This document shows positions 28,813-38,987 of a stretch of DNA of 64,000 nucleotides, one piece after another. Source of the stretch: Anaerolineae bacterium (GTDB taxonomy: Bacteria; Chloroflexota; Anaerolineae; Aggregatilineales; Phototrophicaceae). The notes below the pieces were generated by a model. The model made no database searches. It worked only from the letters and a program-made list of their open reading frames with translations, and was not told the DNA's origin. The DNA is taken from the NCBI GenBank assembly GCA_022822305.1, contig JAJEBY010000010.1, positions 78,921 to 142,920 of the forward strand, written 5' to 3'. The position numbers were made by a program, and so were the translations under genes. Every line of letters begins with the position of its first letter. The stretch's first letter is position 1.

Positions 28813-29450
28813 AGCTGGTATCAGTGAATATCGGCCAGCCTCAAGCCGTTGAGATTGACGGGCGCGCCTATCGCACCGGCATCTACAAGCGAGCGACCGC
28901 GGGACGCGTCCGGCTGGCTCAGAATAATCTGGAGGGCGACGGGCAAGCGGATCTCGATAATCATGGCGGTCCCAATCGCGCCGTCTATTGCTACCCTCAC
29001 GAACACTATGCCTATTGGTCCGGCGTGTTGAAGCGAGATGACTTCGAATACGGCCAATTCGGCGAAAACCTGACGCTGGGCGGAGTGCTCGAATGCGAAG
29101 TCTGTATCGGCGATATTATCGAAGTCGGGGAGGCGGTCATCCAACCGACGCAGCCGCGCGTGCCCTGCTACAAGTTGGAAGGCAAGCTGGGCATTCCCGG
29201 TTTCGCCAAGACTTTCTTGCGCAGCAACCGCAGCGGTTTCTACGCGCGTGTGCTCGAAGAAGGCGCGCTGTCGGCCGGCGATGGCATTCGGTTGCTGCAG
29301 CGAGACACGGTGGGTATGACGGTGGCGGAGGTCAATGCCGCCCGCTATCTGGATGCGCCGGACCCAGCCACTGCGGCACGCGCGCTGCGCCTCGAGGCGC
29401 TTTCGCCGGAATGGCGGCGCTCGTTTGAGAAGCAGCTGACGAAGCGCTAG
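28809..29450 (+). CDS. MOSC domain protein (YiiM-like)
   Basis: GDGQADLDNHGGPNRAVYCYPHEHYAYW, FGENLTLGG, QPRVPCYKL motifs. Confidence 0.9.
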   Translation: MKLVSVNIGQPQAVEIDGRAYRTGIYKRATAGRVRLAQNNLEGDGQADLDNHGGPNRAVYCYPHEHYAYWSGVLKRDDFEYGQFGENLTLGGVLECEVCIGDIIEVGEAVIQPTQPRVPCYKLEGKLGIPGFAKTFLRSNRSGFYARVLEEGALSAGDGIRLLQRDTVGMTVAEVNAARYLDAPDPATAARALRLEALSPEWRRSFEKQLTKR

Positions 29451-29469
29451 GTCGTCGACAGGGGCTATC

Positions 29470-31029
29470 ATGCGCAAAATAATCCTGGCTGCGTTTGTCC
29501 TCATAAGCATCGTCGCCGTCAGCGCGCAAGACAACGGATTTCTAATTCGCGTCAATCAAAACGTGAACCTGCGCCTGGGTCCCAGCATTGAAGCCCAGCG
29601 CTGGGGAAGCGCCGGCCCCGGCGATGTTCTGCATGTCATCGGCGCGTCCAATGGCTGGTACCAAATCCTGCTCGATGGCAGATATGCGGGACAGATCGTA
29701 TGGCTGGCGTCCTGGCTTGATCTGACCCGGCTGGATACGCCGCCGCCGCAATCGGTTATCCCTCCCGCGCCGGTTCCGCGCCTTCCCGCATTCGACTTTT
29801 TCGAGATATATCAAGCGTCGCTGCCTTCTGTCGTCATACTGGAAACCAACAGCAGCGGCGGAACGGGTTTCCTGATCGACCGTCACGGACATGTCGTGAC
29901 CAACGCGCACGTTATCGGCTATCAGCGATTCGTTCGCGTGAAATTCGTTGACGGCTCCAGCACCCGCGGCGCTGTGATCGGATTCAACCGGGACTTGGAT
30001 CTCGCCGTTGTCCGAGTCGGCCTGTCGTGCGAGCGGCTGCAGCCGCTGGCCTTCTTCGAATCCGGCCGACTTGATGTGGGACAACCGGTGCTCAGCATCG
30101 GCGGGCCGGCGTCACTGAGTTGGGATGCGGATACCGGCCATATCAGCGCGCTTGGCGTCGATGCGACGCTCGTCAATAGCGGCGTTCATCGCAATTTGAT
30201 TCAGAGCGACATGCGCGGCCTGCCCGGCTATAGCGGCGGTCCCTTGCTTGATGCGCGAGGCCGGGTTATCGGCGTCGTTGTTGGCGGCGGCCCGGACAAT
30301 ACCCTGTCCATCCCCTCCGCGCAGGCGCAACCCGCCGTCATGGACATCATCGGCGAGCCGCCCCTGCCGATTGAGATTCCCGGCCGACGCGTCGACAGAG
30401 CGATCGTCGACCGTTTCGGGCTGGGGCGCTATGCGGACGGCATTCTGGTCACATCGTTCGCGGACGGACCAATCATCGAACAACACGGGCTCTACGCGCA
30501 TTACGAGACGGGCGAATCGCCCTTGATGGATGCGTACTACGATACCGAATATCGGATCAAGTACATCTATCACGCCAATATCATTTACGGGCTTGACGGG
30601 TTCGCGGTCAGCAGCTTGGCTGAACTGAATCGGCGCATTCGGGAGGCCTGCCCCGGCGTTGCGCTCAACCTCAACGTATTTGAAATCTTGATCGCGCATC
30701 GCGTCTATGAAACGCGGACGTCCTTCGCGGATGCCCAGGAATTGAGGGATTTCATCCGCGGCGGCAATGCCATACCGCTCGGGGCCTTAAGTGGCGCGGA
30801 AGCCAATATCGAAGGCTTCCGGCTGCCGCTGAGCAAATGGGACAACCTGGATCCCGATATCGAAACGATCATCCTCGTTGGCATAGACGAGACGCCCGTC
30901 AAGACCGCATCGGATATCAGCGACTTAGTATTAGATCGACTCGGGCAAGACGTCACTTTGCGCCTGCTGGCGCTCACCAGCAGCATGCGCGAAAAGATTG
31001 TACCCATCAGTGCGCCGGCATATCCATAA
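29470..31029 (+). CDS. Secreted trypsin-like serine protease with N-terminal SH3-like domain
   Basis: Signal peptide; NVNLRLGPSIEAQRWGSAGPGD SH3-like; GTGFLIDRHGHVVTNAHVI (His), RDLDLAVVRV (Asp), PGYSGGPLLD (Ser). Confidence 0.85.
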   Translation: MRKIILAAFVLISIVAVSAQDNGFLIRVNQNVNLRLGPSIEAQRWGSAGPGDVLHVIGASNGWYQILLDGRYAGQIVWLASWLDLTRLDTPPPQSVIPPAPVPRLPAFDFFEIYQASLPSVVILETNSSGGTGFLIDRHGHVVTNAHVIGYQRFVRVKFVDGSSTRGAVIGFNRDLDLAVVRVGLSCERLQPLAFFESGRLDVGQPVLSIGGPASLSWDADTGHISALGVDATLVNSGVHRNLIQSDMRGLPGYSGGPLLDARGRVIGVVVGGGPDNTLSIPSAQAQPAVMDIIGEPPLPIEIPGRRVDRAIVDRFGLGRYADGILVTSFADGPIIEQHGLYAHYETGESPLMDAYYDTEYRIKYIYHANIIYGLDGFAVSSLAELNRRIREACPGVALNLNVFEILIAHRVYETRTSFADAQELRDFIRGGNAIPLGALSGAEANIEGFRLPLSKWDNLDPDIETIILVGIDETPVKTASDISDLVLDRLGQDVTLRLLALTSSMREKIVPISAPAYP

Positions 31030-31088
31030 GCAGCGTCGAGAATCGCCGTCAGTCTCACGCGCGCCGCGGCGGCTGATGCCGCGCATGC

Positions 31089-32120
31089 TCACGTTGCCAG
31101 CGCTTCACTCTCCAGCGCCTCCGACCATTGACCGATGGCGGCCAGGCCATTCATCTTGGCGCGGTGATAGAGCGATGCTTGCGCCGCCGGCGCGTTTTCC
31201 GGCTGATTGCGCCAGATTTGCATCGGCTCGCGCTGCAAGGCGCGGGCATAGGAGAAGCTGAGTTTCCAGGGCAGTTGGTAATTGGCGTTCATGGCGTTGA
31301 GATGCGCAGTCGCGTGGTAGTCCGATTGTCCGCCGGAGAGAAAGACGATGCCGGGGATGGCGGCGGGAATGCCGCGGCGGAAGACCTCGACCGTCATTTC
31401 GGCGACCGTATCGACATCGGCTTGATGCGGGCATTGGTTGCCCGATACCACCATGCTGGCTTTGACAAGCGTGCCTGCCAGCTCCACGCGATGCAGATAC
31501 AGCGCCTCGAATGTGCGTCTCAGCACTCGCTCGGTGATCTCGAAACATCGCTCAATCGTGTGATCGCCCACCAGCATCACTTCGGGTTCGACGATGGGCG
31601 CGATGCCGGCTTCCTGGGATAGCGCGGCGACCTGCGCCATGACGTAGGTGTTGGCGGCGATGGCGTATTCGCTGGGCGTATGCGGACCAATTTGCAATGC
31701 GGCGCGCCATTTGCTGAAGCCGACGCCCATCGCGGCGTATTCCGCCAGTCGTTCGCGCAAGCCATCGAGTCCGCTGCCGACAGTCTCGCCACAGCTGCCC
31801 GCCAGCTCAACCATGCCCGTGAAGGGCGAGATGCCAGGAATCATGCCGCGGTCGATGACCCGCTCGAGCAACGATTCGCCCGCCGCGCTCGTCATGCGCG
31901 TCTGCTCATCGGTCATGATGATGCCGCTGACATAGTCCTCCAGCGCGGGCGCTGTGAAAAGCAGTTCCGACCAATCGCGATAGCTGTCTTGGTGAACGCT
32001 GCTGCCGGTAGCGGCGAGCATGTGCTCGAAGGGCTGCCGAGGGCGATCGGCCGCCATGATGCCTTTGCCGCGCGCTACCAGGCGGTTGGCGATTTCCTTT
32101 GTGCTCAAGCTTGTCATCAT
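31089..32120 (-). CDS. Fructose-bisphosphate aldolase class I
   Basis: GKGIMAADRP, FSKWRAALQIG, VEPEVMLVGDH, TLVKASMVVSG, PGIVFLSGGQS. Confidence 0.93.
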   Translation of the reverse strand: MMTSLSTKEIANRLVARGKGIMAADRPRQPFEHMLAATGSSVHQDSYRDWSELLFTAPALEDYVSGIIMTDEQTRMTSAAGESLLERVIDRGMIPGISPFTGMVELAGSCGETVGSGLDGLRERLAEYAAMGVGFSKWRAALQIGPHTPSEYAIAANTYVMAQVAALSQEAGIAPIVEPEVMLVGDHTIERCFEITERVLRRTFEALYLHRVELAGTLVKASMVVSGNQCPHQADVDTVAEMTVEVFRRGIPAAIPGIVFLSGGQSDYHATAHLNAMNANYQLPWKLSFSYARALQREPMQIWRNQPENAPAAQASLYHRAKMNGLAAIGQWSEALESEALAT

Positions 32121-32395
32121 ATGCCTGTCCCCGTTTTCAACTGAACCGGCAGTTATTCTGACAGCCGGAGCGCCGCCCTGCAATACCGAGCGAGCGGCTC
32201 AAGCGAATCAGGTTATGTTGCCGAGTCTTCCGCGCGAACGGCTGCCTCCCCGCATCAGCCGACGGAAAGTTCCGGGGCCGGATATATGCAGAAATCCCCC
32301 AGCCGGCATGGCAGAGGGACTTAAGTATGCGTGATTCTTGCGCGCGTTGGTTATCCAGTTTCCGCGGCTGGCGACATATCCAGCGACTTGATTCG

Positions 32396-33703
32396 CTAGT
32401 TGGATTGCGCCTCCAGCTGAGCTTGCTGTTCGGCTATCATCTCGGGCGTGCAATGCAGGCTCTGCAGCCAGGCGTCATCCTCGGCCCGCCGTTCATCCAG
32501 CGTCATCTCTGACAAGGTGATTTCTCCCGGAATCTCGATCGCCGCGCCCTGGCCCACGCCGCCTTCAATGATGTAATCCGCCTCCGCCATCAAGGCGTCG
32601 GTGAAGACAACGCCCTGGGCATCAGCCGAATCCAGATTGACGGCGACGGCGAAGCTTGGAGTCGAGGCGACTCCGGTCGCGGCGATATCAAGCCGGCCTT
32701 CCAGGTAAGCGACGAGCATGCGGCCGGCCTGAACCCCTTCGCGATACCAGCCTTCGAAGCCAGCGGCGATCGTGACGCCATGGATGACATCGGATACCAG
32801 CGGTGAAAAGACCGGCACGCCGATCGCCGCGTCGACTATCGACGAGATGCCGCCCGAAGACCCGGTGCGGGGCGGCAAGGCGATGATGTCGACGCCTTTG
32901 TCGACCAAAGATTCCGTCGCCAGGGCATAATCCGTCGCATTTACAACAGTCGCCACCTCAACCGTGAAACCAAGCTGTTCGCCGGTGCGCTCGATTGTCG
33001 CCACGTAGTAGGAAGTCGCGGGATCATCAGCGTTCGCGAGCAGCCCGATCGTTTGGAAATCCGGATTCTGCTTGTAGGCCAGGCTGGCGTATTCCTCGTA
33101 ATCTATGTGCATCAAGGTACCGGTCACGTTGGCTGGCTTGATGCAGGTCGCGGAAGCGAGCCCGGCGCCGTGCGGGTCGGTCACGATGGCAAAAATCAGC
33201 GCCGGCGGGTCTTCCATATCGCTCATGGCGCCCACAGCGAGCATGCCGACTTGGGTCGATACCGTGAGCATAATGTCCGCGCCTTCATCCAGGGCATCTT
33301 CAACCATCAGGTTGGCGGTGGGGAAGTCAAAGCCGGCATCGCGGATGAGAACGTTGATGTTTTCGCCGACCAGGTCACTACCGGCTTCGAGCGTGACACG
33401 CTCCTCCGCGTTGATGTAGCCATAGGCCTGCAGCATGTCCAGCACCGCGGCATCAGTCTGGGAGAATGTTGGCGATGCGCCAAACCGCAGAAATGCGACT
33501 GTGGGATTGTCGTTGTTTGCGGATGCCGGCAAGACCGTCAACAGCATGATGAGCAGCGCCGGCAGGAGCGCTAACGATTTCAAGAACGCCCTGCTGACCA
33601 CCTTCAGACCCGGCCTTTCAGCATGAGCATAGGTGTTAGTTCCGCATTTCCGTGACATTGCTCTCCTCCAATTTGTCCGAAACCGGCAACTTTGACTCGG
33701 CAC
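32396..33703 (-). CDS. ABC transporter substrate-binding protein (TrpX/PF04392-like)
   Basis: Hydrophobic signal segment; VAFLRFGASPTF..., MLTVSTQVGMLA, IFAIVTDPHGAGL. Confidence 0.75.
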   Translation of the reverse strand: MPSQSCRFRTNWRRAMSRKCGTNTYAHAERPGLKVVSRAFLKSLALLPALLIMLLTVLPASANNDNPTVAFLRFGASPTFSQTDAAVLDMLQAYGYINAEERVTLEAGSDLVGENINVLIRDAGFDFPTANLMVEDALDEGADIMLTVSTQVGMLAVGAMSDMEDPPALIFAIVTDPHGAGLASATCIKPANVTGTLMHIDYEEYASLAYKQNPDFQTIGLLANADDPATSYYVATIERTGEQLGFTVEVATVVNATDYALATESLVDKGVDIIALPPRTGSSGGISSIVDAAIGVPVFSPLVSDVIHGVTIAAGFEGWYREGVQAGRMLVAYLEGRLDIAATGVASTPSFAVAVNLDSADAQGVVFTDALMAEADYIIEGGVGQGAAIEIPGEITLSEMTLDERRAEDDAWLQSLHCTPEMIAEQQAQLEAQSN

Positions 33704-33832
33704 ACAACTTTACCTAATTGGAATAGTATGAAATTTATCGGCGCAATAATAGACTGGACTGGTGAAACCAGGGCAAGCTGACAATGCGAATTGTGCTATC
33801 GCGATGGGAATGGAAAGTTCTCGGTTTGTTTT

Positions 33833-34450
33833 CTAGGGCAGGGGGTAACCCATGTCGCGCAGCGCCGCCCGCACCGCCGTTATCGGCAGACCGACAACGT
33901 TGCTGTAGCTGCCTTCAATGCGCGCAACAGGATGAAAGGCCTCGTTTTGGATGGCGTAGGCGCCGGCTTTGTCGAAGGGATCGCCGCTGCTGATATAGCG
34001 CTCGATTTCTTCATCGCTGTAGGCGCGCATGTGCACGGTCGTCGTTTCGTGGCGCGTGATGACGCGCGGGTCATAATTCTTGCGATCCTTGCGCAAGAGC
34101 GTGAACGCCGTGATCACCTGATGCGGACGCTCGCGCAGCTGTATTAGCATGCGGCGGGCATCGGCGGCATCGCGCGGCTTGCCCAGAAGCTCCGCTTTTG
34201 CGTCATCGGCGACCGCATCGGCGCTGAGCAGCACGATGGTATCCGCGGACAAGATCAACCCAGTTTCGTCGGCGAGCGGGGCGGCGACCGCGTCCGCTTT
34301 TTCCCGGCTGAGGCGGCGCGCGTAGTCGATGGCAGGTTCGTCCGCGCGGCGGGATTCGTCAATCCGCGGCTTGATGATGTCGAATGCCAAGCCCAGCTCA
34401 GTGAGCAGCTGTTGACGGCGCGGCGAGGACGAAGCGAGAATCAGGCGCAT
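33833..34450 (-). CDS. Maf family nucleotide pyrophosphatase
   Basis: MRLILASSSPRRQQLL, LSADTIVLL, AYAIQNEAFHPVARIEGSYSNVVGLPI. Confidence 0.95.
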   Translation of the reverse strand: MRLILASSSPRRQQLLTELGLAFDIIKPRIDESRRADEPAIDYARRLSREKADAVAAPLADETGLILSADTIVLLSADAVADDAKAELLGKPRDAADARRMLIQLRERPHQVITAFTLLRKDRKNYDPRVITRHETTTVHMRAYSDEEIERYISSGDPFDKAGAYAIQNEAFHPVARIEGSYSNVVGLPITAVRAALRDMGYPLP

Positions 34451-34577
34451 GGCATTGGCTTTCATCAGTGCGGGACTGAAGGGCATTGTACCAGCGCGCC
34501 GCAAATTGCCGGGCTGCGAAAAAGTAAGAAGCGCGTAAAATCGAGCGGCGCGCGCATTGAATACCTGGAAATTCCGT

Positions 34578-34595
34578 TATACTGTTTAGTATAAT
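34578..34595. promoter_or_regulatory. Inverted repeat overlapping a candidate -10 box
   Basis: TTATACT-GTTT-AGTATAA perfect 7 bp arms; TATAAT at 34591-34596. Confidence 0.45.
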
Positions 34596-34727
34596 GCTGG
34601 GATAGTGTGCGCAGAATCGCGAACAACCGGCCGCTCGGCGGCAGCGACAAGGACTGCCGCGCGCTCACAAGATAGCAGACTCGCTTGGCTGCCGCGCTTG
34701 GCAGCCTGATGAGAAAGGGAAGCAAAG

Positions 34728-35447
34728 ATGAACTTTCGTAACGACAGCATGGTAATCGGCGCGCCCCAGAAGGCGAAGATGCCGCTTGACGGCGTGCAGC
34801 TAAACGCTGTCATGCGCAATGTCTATGGCTGGATGACGATGGGCTTGGGCATCACGGCCTTCGTCTCGATCTTGCTCAGCGCGACCGGGTTCTACCCCTC
34901 GCAGATGATGTTCTTCATCGTGATCATCGCGCAACTGGGCATCGTGCTCGGATTGAGCGCGATGATGCCGAAGCTCTCGCCGACTAATGCCGGCCTGCTC
35001 TTCTTCACCTATTCGGCGCTGACGGGCGTGACCTTCTCGATCATTTTCCTGATTTATCCGATCGGTTCGATCGCGGCGGCCTTCCTGAGCACGGCCGGGG
35101 TCTTCGGCGCCATGACGCTGGTGGGATTGACAACCAAGACCGATCTCAGCCAATACAGCACCTACTTTATGATGGGCTTGATCGGGCTGTTCATCGCCAT
35201 AATCGTCAACATGTTCCTGGGCAGCGCCTTCATCGATTACGTGATCAGCATCGCCGGCGTATTGATCTTCACGGCATTGACCGCCTACGATACGCAGCGC
35301 ATCGCCAATATGGCGGCTGATCCGCGTTTTCAGTTGAATCCCGATGAAACATTGAAATTCAGCGTGATGGCGGCATTGACGCTGTATCTGGACTTCATCA
35401 ACCTGTTCTGGTTCATGCTGCGGTTGTTCGGCGGCGGCCGGGATTAG
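34728..35447 (+). CDS. Bax inhibitor-1/YccA family protein
   Basis: Seven TM pattern; VYGWMTMGLGITAFVS, SALTGVTFS, ALTAYDTQRIANM, LYLDFINLFWFMLRLFG. Confidence 0.93.
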   Translation: MNFRNDSMVIGAPQKAKMPLDGVQLNAVMRNVYGWMTMGLGITAFVSILLSATGFYPSQMMFFIVIIAQLGIVLGLSAMMPKLSPTNAGLLFFTYSALTGVTFSIIFLIYPIGSIAAAFLSTAGVFGAMTLVGLTTKTDLSQYSTYFMMGLIGLFIAIIVNMFLGSAFIDYVISIAGVLIFTALTAYDTQRIANMAADPRFQLNPDETLKFSVMAALTLYLDFINLFWFMLRLFGGGRD

Positions 35448-35479
35448 CTGCGGGAATCATACCAACGCTGTTTATGTTC

Positions 35480-35506
35480 GGGCGACCAATTCGGTCGCCC
35501 TTACAT
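35480..35506 (-). repeat. Covarying hairpin element
   Basis: GGGCGACCAATTCGGTCGCCCTTACAT. Confidence 0.75.
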
Positions 35507-35532
35507 TTGGATGCGATAGCGATTTGTATTTG

Positions 35533-35554
35533 GGGGCGACTCAGAGAGTCGCCC
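35533..35554. repeat. Covarying hairpin element
   Basis: GGGGCGACTCAGAGAGTCGCCC, ACTC-type stem. Confidence 0.75.
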
Positions 35555-35578
35555 GTATGATTTTTCGCGATATTGCAT

Positions 35579-36811
35579 TCAGGCCGGCGGCTTGGCTTTG
35601 CGCTTGCGGTAGCTGAGCAGGACGAAGCTGGCGAAGAAGCCCGATGCAGCCCACAGCAGGAAGGGCGCATGCAGCCCGAAGGCGCTGAGCAAATTGCCGA
35701 CCGGCGGCGTGATTGAAGCGCCGAGGTTCTGCAGCATGGCGCCGAAGCCCAAGGCCATGCCCATCATGCTCATCTGCAGGCCGTCTACTTCGGTGATCGA
35801 CGCGCCCTTCAGCCCCATGAAGCTATCAAAGCAAACGCCGGCGACAACCATCGCCAACATCACCGGCCAGAACGCGTCCCCGGCGAAATACATCATGAGC
35901 GTGCCGATGGCCATCATAGTGGTGCCGAAGGCCATCACCAGACGGCGGTTGCCCAGCCGATCCGAGAGATGTGATATCGGCACCACGCCAATCAGGCTGG
36001 CGAGGAAGAATACGGTGATGGCGGTATCGGCGTCGACGGCATTCCAACCGATCTCGCGCAAGTAAGTCGGCACATAACCGCTGAGGCCACGCATCAATCC
36101 CAAGACGCCGAAGGTGGCCAAGGCGATGACCCAAAGCTCGCGGAAGCGCGTGACGTAACGCAGGTTGCCCAGGAAGCTCTTGAGGTTGGGAAGTTTGGAA
36201 CTCCCGCGGTCTTCTGGCGGATGCAGGATGGCCCAGGCGATGGCGAGCGCGATTGAACAGGCGCCGACGAAGAGCAGCACCGCGCGCCATCCGCCCAGCA
36301 TCGGGGACAACACCGTCGCGCCGAAGCGCGAGCCCAGCATCAAACCGGTGGCGAACCCGGCCGACATTACGCCGCTGGCAAAACCCAGCTGCCCGGATGG
36401 GAACCATTCGCGATTCAGCTTGACGAAGTTCATCGGCAGTACCGGCTGTACCGTGCCGAAGAGAAATGATGTGATGAATAGCGACCAGAAGTCGACGGCG
36501 AAACCACGCAGCGCGCCGAAGATGCCGGCTGCCAGGCAGAGCGCAACCAGCGACCGTCTAGTGCCGAAGGCATCGATAAAGGTCCCGCCCATCAGCGCCG
36601 TGACGATGCCCATGGCCGTTCCCGTGCCCCAGATCACGCCAATTTGCACCAGGTCGAGATTGAGCTCGGCCGCGATTTCGCTGAAGAGCACGGACAGCGC
36701 CGTAGACGGAAAGCCGATGGTGATGAAGCCGGACAGGCTCACCATCGCCAGTATCACCCAGCGATAGGACGAGCTATGGCGTTGGCTCTGATCGAGCGGG
36801 GTCTTGATCAA
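35579..36811 (-). CDS. MFS transporter
   Basis: 12 TM pattern; HLSDRLGNRRLVM loop motif. Confidence 0.88.
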   Translation of the reverse strand: MIKTPLDQSQRHSSSYRWVILAMVSLSGFITIGFPSTALSVLFSEIAAELNLDLVQIGVIWGTGTAMGIVTALMGGTFIDAFGTRRSLVALCLAAGIFGALRGFAVDFWSLFITSFLFGTVQPVLPMNFVKLNREWFPSGQLGFASGVMSAGFATGLMLGSRFGATVLSPMLGGWRAVLLFVGACSIALAIAWAILHPPEDRGSSKLPNLKSFLGNLRYVTRFRELWVIALATFGVLGLMRGLSGYVPTYLREIGWNAVDADTAITVFFLASLIGVVPISHLSDRLGNRRLVMAFGTTMMAIGTLMMYFAGDAFWPVMLAMVVAGVCFDSFMGLKGASITEVDGLQMSMMGMALGFGAMLQNLGASITPPVGNLLSAFGLHAPFLLWAASGFFASFVLLSYRKRKAKPPA

Positions 36812-37006
36812 CGGATGCGCTCTGGTCGGGCTTGCAGACGATGCGTCAATGGTAAAGCATTGGCGGCTAATAACAAGACGCAGGCGGATCCGGCGCGCAA
36901 CCGAAGAACGTCTGGATTTTCAAACTGAGATTCCATGATGTTGTCAATAAGGCTTTTGCTCTTATAATTCAGCTTACTGCATTAACGATACATTAATGGT
37001 GATTGT

Positions 37007-38251
37007 GTGGCGCAGCCAAACTTGGAATTGACAATCAACAGCGAGCGCTTGCGGGCGGACTTCGACGCGCTGGCGGAGATCGGCGCGACCATGGGCGGTG
37101 GCGTTTCGCGCTTGGCGCTTTCCAACGAAGACTTAGCCGCTCGCTCCTGGTTCGCGGATCGCATTGAGGAAGCCGGCTTGCTGGTCAAAGACGATGAAGT
37201 CGGCAATTTGAGCGGCGTACTGAGCAGCGACGACGCCGATGCCAAGACCTTGATGATGGGCTCGCATTTGGATACGGTGCCCAACGGCGGGCGCTACGAC
37301 GGCGCCATCGGCGTATTGATCGCGCTGGAATGTCTGCGGCGCGTCAAGGAGGCCGGCATCAAGCCCAAGTCGCATTTGGAGGCGATTAACTTCACCGATG
37401 AAGAAGGCACCTGGAAGTCGCTTTTGGGCAGCAACGGCGTGATCGGCAAGATTTCCGCCGATGACATCAGCGATTCCATTCACGCCAACGGCGCCTTCCG
37501 CGCGGCGCTGTTTCGAGCGGGCATTCAACCGGCGGAGATCTATCGCGCTCGTCGCGACCCGGAGACGATCCTGGGTTATCTCGAGGTGCATATCGAGCAG
37601 GGCAAGCGCTTGCACGAATGCGGGCATGAGCTGGGCATCGTGGATTGGATTGTCGGCCGCACCACTTATGATGTGACCTTTTTCGGTGAGGCGGCGCACG
37701 CCGGCACCACCACAGCGGAAGAACGCCGCGACGCCTTGCAAGGGGCCGCGGCGTTTATTATTTCGGCGCATAAGCTGATCACGCAGGAATTCCCGCGCGG
37801 GGTGGTCAATTGCGGGCATGTCAGCGCCAAGCCCGAGTCCTACAATGTCGTGCCGTCGGAGGCGTCGCTGCGCATGGAATTCCGGCATCCGGAGGCGGAT
37901 ACGCTGCAGGATATGGAAGCGCGTTTGATCCGCCTGACGCAGGATTGCGCGCGCGACTATCGGCTGTCGGTGGGTACGCAGCGCGTTTTGCATCGAGAGC
38001 CGGAGCAGATGTCGCCGGAATTCGTGCGCGAATTCGAACGCGCCTGCCGCGCGGCAAATGTCCGTTGCATGTCCGTGGCCAGCTACTCCGGCCATAACGC
38101 CCAAATCATGAATCAGATGGCGCCCGCGGGCATGATCTTCTTGCCATCGGTGGATGGTATCAGCCATAATCCCAAAGAATACACCGAGTGGCGTCATGTG
38201 GAGATCGGCGCCAATGTTCTGCTGCGAACGGTGTTGCAGCTGACCGCGTGA
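37007..38251 (+). CDS. M20 family amidase/hydantoinase (N-carbamoyl amino acid hydrolase-like)
   Basis: MMGSHLDTVPNGGRYDGAIGVLIALE, FTDEEG, HIEQGKRLH, GEAAHAGTT; GTG start. Confidence 0.92.
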   Translation: MAQPNLELTINSERLRADFDALAEIGATMGGGVSRLALSNEDLAARSWFADRIEEAGLLVKDDEVGNLSGVLSSDDADAKTLMMGSHLDTVPNGGRYDGAIGVLIALECLRRVKEAGIKPKSHLEAINFTDEEGTWKSLLGSNGVIGKISADDISDSIHANGAFRAALFRAGIQPAEIYRARRDPETILGYLEVHIEQGKRLHECGHELGIVDWIVGRTTYDVTFFGEAAHAGTTTAEERRDALQGAAAFIISAHKLITQEFPRGVVNCGHVSAKPESYNVVPSEASLRMEFRHPEADTLQDMEARLIRLTQDCARDYRLSVGTQRVLHREPEQMSPEFVREFERACRAANVRCMSVASYSGHNAQIMNQMAPAGMIFLPSVDGISHNPKEYTEWRHVEIGANVLLRTVLQLTA

Positions 38252-38303
38252 AGTTGTTCTGGACTGCGCGCCAATCCTGCGCTTTTCCGCCCACAAAGTC
38301 GGA

Positions 38304-38331
38304 TGTAGGGGCGATTCAACGAGTCGCCCGC
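38304..38331 (+). repeat. Covarying hairpin element
   Basis: TGTAGGGGCGATTCAACGAGTCGCCCGC. Confidence 0.8.
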
Positions 38332-38360
38332 AAACGAGATTAATGAGACGCTGACGAAAC

Positions 38361-38987
38361 ATGAAACTGCTGAACAGGCGCGAGAAAGAACGGGAGATGC
38401 GGGCGGCCGGACGCTTGCCGGATGGTCAATCGCTGACGGAGAAGTTCCCGGTCTTGACCTATGGCCCGACACCGACATTTGACCCGGCGACCTGGGATCT
38501 GCGGGTTTTCGGCGAGGTCGAAGAAGAACGGCGCTGGACCTGGGAGGAATTTCTGCGCTTGCCCCGGGACACGATCACGGTTGATATCCACTGCGTCACG
38601 CGCTGGAGCAAATTCGACACCACTTGGGAAGGCGTGATGTTCCGCGACTTCGCGCGCGAGCTCAAGCTGAAGCCGACGGCGCGATATGTGATCGCGCATT
38701 GCGAATTCGGTTACACCACCAATTTGCCGCTGGACGTCATGCTGGATGACGATGTGATGCTGGCTTGCAAATACGAGGGCCACTGGCTGAAAGCGCGGGA
38801 ATGGATGGATCACGGCGGTCCACTGCGTACGGTGGTGCCCAAGCGCTACTTCTGGAAGAGCGCCAAGTTCCTGCGCGCGCTGGAATTCAGCGCTGAGGAT
38901 AAACCCGGCTTCTGGGAACGAGGCGGCTATCACAACGACGGCGACTTCTGGAAGCAGCAGCGCTTCCAGCGGCGCGGCATTTTCTAA
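38361..38987 (+). CDS. Sulfite oxidase-like molybdopterin oxidoreductase
   Basis: [18 protein letters not shown] (Moco Cys), [31 protein letters not shown]. Confidence 0.92.
   Translation: MKLLNRREKEREMRAAGRLPDGQSLTEKFPVLTYGPTPTFDPATWDLRVFGEVEEERRWTWEEFLRLPRDTITVDIHCVTRWSKFDTTWEGVMFRDFARELKLKPTARYVIAHCEFGYTTNLPLDVMLDDDVMLACKYEGHWLKAREWMDHGGPLRTVVPKRYFWKSAKFLRALEFSAEDKPGFWERGGYHNDGDFWKQQRFQRRGIF

Noticed and set aside
37133-38362. 409 aa minus ORF opposite the M20 hydrolase
   Set aside because: Composition is typical of an antisense frame; plus strand has all M20 motifs.
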